Virus record (IMG/VR): IMGVR_UViG_3300010389_000056
Location: 1 to 35,597 of that record
Reading direction: 5' to 3' (one strand)
Length of the DNA stretch: 35,597 nucleotides
DNA from: a virus
Shown here: positions 33,601-35,597 of the stretch, piece after piece
How positions within the stretch are numbered: the stretch's first letter is position 1
Layout of the letters: every line of letters begins with the position of its first letter
Notes under the pieces: generated by a model
The model's database searches: none
Seen by the model: the letters and a program-made list of their open reading frames with translations, nothing else
Told to the model about the DNA's origin: nothing
Made by a program: the position numbers and the translations under genes

Positions 33601-35290
33601 CATCAATAGTATAGTAGAGAACTTTTTCTGTGTTTGTTTCATCCTCAACTACCTGCTGAGGAGGAATGATGTCAGTGATATAACCTGCCTTATCTTGGTT
33701 GAAGGAGAATCCTTTGAAACCAATAGCATGAAGTGATGTATTACCGAAGTTAGAGTTAGAGTTGGTGATCGACATGTCACCACCTGACTCCATCAGGAAG
33801 TGATCAGCGAAACCAACAGCGAAGATCGAAACGTTCTGGATGAAGGCATCTTCTGAAGCACGAACGTGGAAGTTTCTCCAGTCATCCTTCCAGTAGGAAT
33901 CACCCTTCGCGTGATAAGGAACCGTAGCAAATGCGTCTACTAGTGATGCTTGGTTCCAAGTGTTAGCATACTCATCGTAGCGGATGAATGCTCTGTCGTC
34001 TCTCTGGAGTGAAACACCCGTATACTGCGCGATAACCATGGATTTGAATCCAGTGGCTTTCAGACCATTCGCCCAAATTCCGCAAATACCCCAAACAGAA
34101 CGGATTGAGACGTTGAAGACATAAGGAGATGCAGACTCAACAGAGTCAACTTCAGCAAGAACCTGTGCGTTCTGACCAACAGCAGGAGAGGTGTCTACAC
34201 TATATGTTGATCCAGATGTCAATCCATTACCAATACCAGCAACAACGAAAGGAACACGATAGGTGAACTTACGTGGATCATCTGAAATACTATAGATTCC
34301 CCAGAATCCTTCAATCTCTTCATCAATTTCTGTGCCAGAAATAGCAACAAACTGACCAGCAAAGTATCCGTGGTCAACCTTTGTTGTTACCTCAATTTCA
34401 GAACTAGAAGAACCAGGAATGTCAGTAAATTTAAGTGACTCAATTACTCTGGAGTCAGACAGAGGACCAACAATTCTGTTCTCTTGAACATTGAAATCGA
34501 AATCATAAATTGTTGTTCCACTAGCAGTCTGAGTAAAATCTTCAATCGATGGTTGATACTTAGAAAATGCTCTAGCAACTTTTCTGTAGAATAGTTGTAG
34601 CTCTTCCTTATCAGAGTACTCGAATACAGTTAGTTTGTGGTGAGAGAAGTTTGGTGCTGCCTTCTTCGTGAAGTCATATGGATCATAGTATACCTCACCA
34701 GATCCTGTTGTAGGATTATAGAGAGGTGATTCTGCCGTAGTCTGACCATCCTTGATGGTAAACTGCCAGAAGTAACAACCACCAGTTACGTTGAAGATGG
34801 CAGAGCGAGGATATGTAACCGAAGATGGTTCAGGAACATAGAGAGGACGAACAGTTGTTCTTCTGAGGTCATAACCTACAAGTGAAGAACCTCTAGGGAT
34901 GATAGCACCACCCTCAGTGTTATTGAACTTGTAGAAGATATTGTCTGGATCAGAAATATCTAGAATAGGGTCTTCACCCCAAGAGTTGAGTGTTTCATTA
35001 AAATCAAACTCAGGGATACCATCAGTATCTACAAGACCAGGACGGTTATCAATATAGTGAATACCAGGCATCAACATGATGCTGAACTGATCAAATCTAT
35101 CGTTAGATGGACCAGGGGTATAAGAATACCTAGCAATTTCTAGGAAAGCACGCTGGATGCTTTTGAATGGTGTAACAGGTGAGTTACCTCTATTAGATAA
35201 CGAATCTGTTGCGTTGAAGTCATCAGGAGAAACATAAAGATACTTACCAGTTTTGCTGCTGATAAGGTTATCCAGACGTGTTAATGGCAT
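21668..35290 (-). CDS. Giant virion structural protein, 4540 aa
   Basis: One uninterrupted frame of 13.6 kb gives a protein of roughly half a megadalton. Residues about 1-560 resemble a right-handed beta-helix or pectate-lyase-like head (PFKSIQRAF, IMLMPGIHYI). Between about 740 and 1800 is a helical region with at least seven RDIGYFVDAV-type repeats, four spaced by about 130 residues, and between about 855 and 1000 four 40-residue HPDFYFPGD repeats. The rest is beta-rich shaft repeats (TGDTTIGNP-like turns, IYIGNNAQ) and a C-terminal domain ending in WWLTEL. No signal, transmembrane or catalytic motif is seen. Very large structural proteins of this kind occur in cyanomyoviruses and probably form a tail-fibre or baseplate component. 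It is the first gene of the late operon, 41 bases behind a TATAAATA promoter. Confidence 0.9.
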   Translation of the reverse strand: MPLTRLDNLISSKTGKYLYVSPDDFNATDSLSNRGNSPVTPFKSIQRAFLEIARYSYTPGPSNDRFDQFSIMLMPGIHYIDNRPGLVDTDGIPEFDFNETLNSWGEDPILDISDPDNIFYKFNNTEGGAIIPRGSSLVGYDLRRTTVRPLYVPEPSSVTYPRSAIFNVTGGCYFWQFTIKDGQTTAESPLYNPTTGSGEVYYDPYDFTKKAAPNFSHHKLTVFEYSDKEELQLFYRKVARAFSKYQPSIEDFTQTASGTTIYDFDFNVQENRIVGPLSDSRVIESLKFTDIPGSSSSEIEVTTKVDHGYFAGQFVAISGTEIDEEIEGFWGIYSISDDPRKFTYRVPFVVAGIGNGLTSGSTYSVDTSPAVGQNAQVLAEVDSVESASPYVFNVSIRSVWGICGIWANGLKATGFKSMVIAQYTGVSLQRDDRAFIRYDEYANTWNQASLVDAFATVPYHAKGDSYWKDDWRNFHVRASEDAFIQNVSIFAVGFADHFLMESGGDMSITNSNSNFGNTSLHAIGFKGFSFNQDKAGYITDIIPPQQVVEDETNTEKVLYYTIDVQGTRQDGENKTRLYFGGTDLDNPLVRPAATIEGYRVGAKTGDKLYVKLDSKNNITEYQATLEPTGFVKYIAKGSVLNPSGDETFVINNNNVDAANLIESNRRMIQEEIFGYILEKYPRLQNISYVNPSLNPAAGRYFDARNLILNNRQQIVDDAYAQMLETFPNYDGNGGNTFGEKCKRDIGYIVDAIAEDLRDGGNRNIIEATKEYFDANGDLIDNGLVGEEQPAVFAFNRARDLCKKAVANLLDVTATLYDPEDPSILSPYGIVAGSTGSDALGLNSEGVTVDAANKQDPAGRYKDARNRIVSNREFILDAALAEVAVYHPDFYIPGDTQTNNQSRYADAFRMIRRNSKEIKDRALAKIAFDHPDFYFPGDSQTTDDSRFYDSYRLIQKNKDEIQDRALAQIAIEHPDFYFPGDAQTTTTSRFADSYRLIQQNRGDIIDTAWTNMVSAYPGVAGTEFKCKRDIGYFVDAVSLDVFMGGNKYARKFVSMYFNESGAPITNGLVGEETESIVAFQEARNLMKQAIANQLAVKDLSITADPATGSNIDPASCTNVRDAIDSLTLIVTDVIAAGNLTDLVPETPYTSEVGELKCRRDIGYFVDAVALDLFIRGNEYSYRFAAEYFDVNNDPISNGLVGETAESVTAFNHAAAVMKQAITNQLYDKDLTITADPGPNQGNQYELNCIDVQNSIDTLAGIVTTIVSSGDLASNLPIELNKGSAPAGMEKCGRDIGYFIDAVSVDLFAGGNKHTRTFVQQYFDGNAPISNGLVGEEAESVTAFNEASTFMQQAVTNQLYDRDLTVTADPATGDNQNPNSCTNVRDAISTLSAIVTDAITDGNLNNLAVENAGSFLTGETKCRRDIGHIVDAVAQDLWFGGNEYTIAATKEYFNNNALISNGVDNEVGPSITAFKRAADLMNRAVNNQYYDRDLTLTLDQVGDPAFVADIHADAYNLVLDNKEFIAKEAYERMLTAYPSYAPQSGNTEQDCLDDVYDVLEEVMYDVKFGGNARTYDAAEVYVTNTLNGEAIETFIDAERDEAARVFSEAKTIAIQCLRNETVSVSANNPLTQKKDLTIVDDWDIEAKLPTCGSAAGAVDTLMDIIIQAIGTDAGVGNLSGVVRTAPAQPTTYTLGNCSDVLATIDTLIGIVCDSLLAGDLESLPPLSTGNWDCANVRTSIENLFDILTDAISSGSLADLPTVNVGDFIVNAEESKCFRDVSYIVDAIVNDLRYGGNINSIQAGEAYFVGAQLDYIDGEAVETTDAWNYVGQMAIAAMRNFDFLAYNCTTTDSPSLVSIPTPDGGTRNVAASAIIDVNDTSGILIGMSVKEYDNTITSAPAYVNGLLQTAEVQLRENADNPNYTPYALQQITTNIPDGTYVKSIIDSTRIEIGVEGSRLESGNNINAGQTSTSTNLYFTFEKGSWADTLPETVFVGSESSSPDVIQDTTVSSSQRECASTAGAILQLTDNITTIINSGLTQVDGQGNVVPTVERVEPTFDTAKLASRATVFSIDITGDGQTNAHNFATGTPVRLVPRPRFDAVLNKYVDVDKRLVRLPRGFDTNETYYVIAPGRATQPVNYAEPGLEFDGTDQTKLMLATSPENAAAGIYIYASETERIDPDVEIDIYQFVLDESYDLINYNCSLSSTVSGGIQTNVSHVFDIPNPSTTPQKVFFRATSGGELPLLDSTYQADPDVAITSGTLAGRINPNKEFFVRYQNNKTFTIHKTEAHAQNNVLPITFVVPSNQEEGQAKFRVLSNKKRVPVKFDPTFQASDTDNGKWYIQCVDEINSAQSEAETYDKIFYRLFQSDYASKPTTTDTWYERVNDTREADDRTYKLRYVIPKYLENARDPINGFVIKTRTDDTRRLVPQKILLKPVVGNVYGARFANPEQPTELIGYTSGDFNSDDNLDLEERYDPYRRPTTGQDQDIDYKAIARFNSGVAATIQSGRYVQDSLNPAISYLELTVFDHGIDTVNYPGLRNEILTTVKINAPQGGSFVTDKTASSTNNAVSFSGNTEGSAYIHGYFNVGGDHYLIIKGINGPKGINSLEYSEFQNTRFQQGNVFADMLEDQDMGKSLPLKTHIRKNFPEYFYKQNGANVYTITPGDTIQDNFGIEYYVESVNDVGVIEDTFYIFDSAELQKRIPGQQDGIYYLTCLRGNISPYPTGAGVSTNFRRFKFSQPVGKLYPLNYRNDPLWFTKNGTSEAEKNYYSQLIDPPQSFSAADNYIHGKVTVNDTKNSVTKELIVDLLKQPAFIESTFTNENIIQAQLGNATSGSEDRTIPIAGDNTVVSDQRYYVELRRPSIARAGNHTFEYLGFGPGNYSTGLPARQEIVLEPEEDFYAQSKKQDAGIVFYTGINSQGDLYIGNRRINAITGEETFIDRAELADDGDQNDVIGGLVSTFDTPVTFNQNITVVGGDDGDLVNNFNSPILINVPDVQLTNQSSPLVIQSIVSEIDPVSGLNQDVTLSRDNYFPNTTGDIRIGKNRVDSAIFSLNRRGDGQGYKFFISAPNGTANNTTPNQDIATSISPSEQYQAYGGIVSYENSVLNVSGGVLPDTGDMLFKGGSVNKSGSLGWIYSNIFTDIPNNVIQNFQVLIDQNVNIGKLVFTETLQNLEIASNSEIRLSNILYNTLLNGNWTILNGGSYLFDPNDNVLYFEIIPRDGNLIPAFDTSQSPWGSWSNFLQDSGNPSPNAQISFSVSNWKEFGVIGSEAIRTDSGSFGTFKLGINTLARAPHAAYLDAFQNNATTDPRANLDVVGNAYISGRTTSDWLDHETYDDREQNRISDALVVGWDDTTTNTSLNIDNVQAAFRVSTEFVPITESGRGNNENKVGINVTDAELNRAFVVKGDSRFTEDVRFERDIEIHGDGTTTEIRTDTTTGTFNFINDTGFVGTLNIANSVDVLSLANSATDVDFVNEAIELNIADTYDGSTQQNIYIGNNAQTNKFELGNNVTGDQFFYFGSSSNHSNIWIGKTPDSATVAADGSIANTGTGISKIEIGGAFGNINESLSYTRVHTQSFRVDGDQWLGFRRQQGQANLRSQASLINLFSNSGGPSTVNFATNASEINIAGQGGTTTINNKLLVVASAKFDASVQICGGTASFSFKGQRKRMGSDDVAHQDGVNLDGTFTQNVDILNVLVLQPGDDGYNAVDTAGAGTWGGSFYQGQKGTEANPISTDEPQILPALTDPDEFYLPIKNSPFLSTGLQYLGENDYIIIDSPVVGNWDNETAHPEIVQILEVSRSTAPYFLKVKRRPFGNFSPNTLTNHPDTTSIYKVNVQFDASWLEQSLDATGEFDDVYLAEFGGSLTENDYIIVSRNDDTGASGEFIKVDETLQLLTQKFRISDGTDCDDEANDVFVVDSTTGDTTIKGDVTLGQTLQINGGCKTASIFNFTGNIQAESDTITLVNDDSGLEVGDFVRLTGNNGSVTLQQNQFPTDSGEVRFTDPQIISIVTTNGTTTVTLNVDFGGNGTAEGAQLEASRNDNFTITDDVRAVFNVDTCTGDTTIGNPYGEVYAKRSQWGSTLESHSVGDRVLVFLKDPKVDNDIATTFVNSVSGVTATATSLPVDDITDFEQGDFILVGYGTETPELMYISGTPTTTTSPAGNLPVIRNDNVSQYIGTSDGEKTSTTHQDGETVFRVLLREQTVLTQDLDATGADTTITVGLENSDLVPFFLDREYFLIIGNEYLEVDNTVTNDGGTKLVKTNYHHGKLDVYDDVNFIGSNFTIMGTDNEVPILKLINNEEHHFEAGLLTIYAGTDISGQLRVFPSQCVEDPNSIQFTNKEYTPTFQVDSNTGDTFVGRLLDVAGVASANPTSEQEILTVRNLGENGDSTFTVNQDRSIDAFGKIGYKNKNGGHIAKFINSNGTVEVNINYIVQVAPSTGALVLTLPSDAVTGDIIRFTEVGGELTYNNSLVIRAPIVGGEPVPVQGDIEGTKLGGLSSPYASGELVVQNKNASFGLIYVGQSDGDNFIPAAYQGWWLTEL
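29905..33064 (-). repeat. Seven RDIGYxVDAV-type repeats within the giant protein gene
   Basis: Copies begin near 33064, 32213, 31822, 31418, 31032, 30643 and 29966 on the minus strand. Each encodes a C-[KR]RDIGYFVDA pattern, then D[LV]xxGGN[KE]Y, a YF and GLVGEE. Four intervals are 386-404 bases, while the first and last are longer. Between copies a second block, NQLYDKDLTITADP and a CTNVRDAI segment, recurs. The copies have clearly diverged in both DNA and protein. Confidence 0.85.
32280..32720 (-). repeat. Short 40-residue repeats within the giant protein gene
   Basis: Four copies of about 120 bases encode RYxDxxRxIxxN, then HPDF or AYPG and mostly PGDxQT, e.g. FDHPDFYFPGDSQT and IEHPDFYFPGDAQT. 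The third and second copies are the most alike. They lie between the first and second large RDIGY repeats. Confidence 0.85.
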
Positions 35291-35330
35291 GATTATTCTG
35301 ACCTTGCAGTATAAAATTTATCCTCGGATT

Positions 35331-35338
35331 TATTTATA
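35331..35338 (-). promoter_or_regulatory. T4-type late promoter of the giant structural gene
   Basis: TATAAATA (35338..35331) on the minus strand is an exact match to the T4 late promoter element recognised through the gp55 sigma factor, lying 41 bases before ATG 35290. It is the best candidate for the promoter of the 25-kb late operon running to 9818. Confidence 0.8.
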
Positions 35339-35441
35339 CACCAGGACGATAACGATCTCCCAAGATAAGTATTTTGACTATTTCCTTACAACAAAGATAA
35401 ATGTATCCGAATTGTTCGGACCATGTACAATCGCCTTTCAT
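35334..35441 (-). CDS. Possible 35-aa peptide starting right after the tRNA-Asn
   Basis: ATG 35441 to TAA 35336..35334 encodes MKGDCTWSEQFGYIYLCCK and 16 more residues. The only ribosome binding site would be the GGAGGAG in the tRNA acceptor stem, two bases from the ATG, so it could be translated only from an unprocessed transcript. Its stop overlaps the late promoter. It may well be noncoding. Confidence 0.22.
   Translation of the reverse strand: MKGDCTWSEQFGYIYLCCKEIVKILILGDRYRPGV
35406..35420. other. Small inverted repeat between tRNA-Asn and the late promoter
   Basis: TCCGAA-TTG-TTCGGA is a perfect 6-bp inverted repeat with a 3-base loop. It is not followed by a T-run on the minus strand, so it is not a standard terminator. 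It could be a 3' processing or RNA-stability element of the tRNA transcript. Confidence 0.4.
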
Positions 35442-35443
35442 AA

Positions 35444-35516
35444 CTCCTCCACCTGGGCTCGAACCAGGGACATGGTGATTAACAGTCACCCGCTCTACCG
35501 ACTGAGCTATAGAGGA
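35444..35516 (-). tRNA. tRNA-Asn (anticodon GUU)
   Basis: A complete 73-base cloverleaf on the minus strand: acceptor TCCTCTA with TGGAGGA, D-arm GCTC/GAGC, anticodon arm GGTGA-CTGTTAA-TCACC, T-arm CCTGG-TTCGAGC-CCAGG. The loop places GTT as the anticodon. CCA is not encoded. The final discriminator base is G. T4-like cyanophages often carry tRNAs that fit their codon use. Confidence 0.95.
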
Positions 35517-35520
35517 ATGA

Positions 35521-35542
35521 TTCGCTATTCGCAAATAGCGAA
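35521..35542. other. Perfect 9-bp hairpin between two tRNAs
   Basis: TTCGCTATT and AATAGCGAA flank a 4-base loop, a perfect 22-base stem-loop exactly filling the spacer between tRNA-Ala and tRNA-Asn apart from four bases. There is no following T-run. It may guide RNA processing of a joint precursor or mark a recombination junction. Confidence 0.75.
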
Positions 35543-35597
35543 TGGAGAATAGGAGACTCGAACTCCTGACAGCCTGCTTGCAAAGCAGGTGCTCTAC
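35543..35597 (-). tRNA. tRNA-Ala (anticodon UGC), 5' end cut by window edge
   Basis: The minus strand shows the anticodon arm CCTGC-TTTGCAA-GCAGG (anticodon TGC), variable loop CTGTC, T-arm AGGAG-TTCGAGT-CTCCT and acceptor 3' half ATTCTCC with discriminator A. The D-arm and acceptor 5' half lie beyond the right edge. CCA is not encoded. Confidence 0.92.

Noticed and set aside
35543-35597. An attachment site at the tRNA cluster
   Set aside because: No integrase gene, direct repeat of the tRNA end or other lysogeny function is visible. The gene set is that of a lytic phage.

Overview
The window looks like part of the genome of a T4-like myovirus of marine cyanobacteria (cyanomyovirus). The signs are small overlapping genes all on the minus strand, three tail-collar-type fibre proteins, a 4540-residue virion protein, a tail-assembly-chaperone-like domain, phage tRNA genes, a T4-type late promoter (TATAAATA) and a cluster of 2-oxoglutarate/Fe(II) oxygenases. 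The host is an inference: the gene set resembles Synechococcus/Prochlorococcus phages, but nothing here proves it and a pelagiphage cannot be excluded. Every gene I support is on the minus strand, so transcription runs from the right end of the window to the left.

Right end (35.3-35.6 kb): a tRNA-Ala(UGC) cut by the window edge and a complete tRNA-Asn(GUU), separated by a perfect 9-bp hairpin, then a late promoter. From this promoter a tightly packed late operon of about 25 kb runs down to about 9.8 kb. Its order is the 4540-aa structural protein with nested internal repeats, three tail-collar fibre proteins (396, 566 and 1405 aa, the last with a large polyglycine-rich region), a 2OG oxygenase, a protein with a tail-assembly-chaperone-like domain, a small conserved protein, and four more 2OG oxygenases interleaved with two unknown proteins. 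The five oxygenases each keep a recognisable iron-binding motif and directly follow the fibre genes. They may modify virion proteins, but that is inference.

Middle (4.3-9.75 kb): a DNA-modification and restriction region. A probable MvaI/BcnI-type restriction endonuclease overlaps a TSPPY-type DNA methyltransferase. About 2 kb upstream, a small protein with a PD-(D/E)XK-like motif overlaps a DPPY-type methyltransferase in the same arrangement. Between the pairs lie a ParB-like (LDGQH) protein with its own sigma70-type promoter, a 5' inverted repeat and a rho-independent terminator, plus an unknown 80-aa protein. Reading the whole window I found no CCGG tetranucleotide, which may be connected with restriction by the phage or its host.

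Left end (1-4.3 kb): a run of small genes (39-188 aa), many joined by ATGA or TAATG overlaps and several too short for usual ORF cut-offs. One larger gene encodes a predicted exported protein with an HEXXH zinc-metallopeptidase motif. Several genes in the left 10 kb share a recurrent leader made of a TATACT-like -10 box, an AAGG element and ACCC-ATG at the start codon, suggesting a common early or middle promoter class. No gene-free stretch exceeds about 150 bases.
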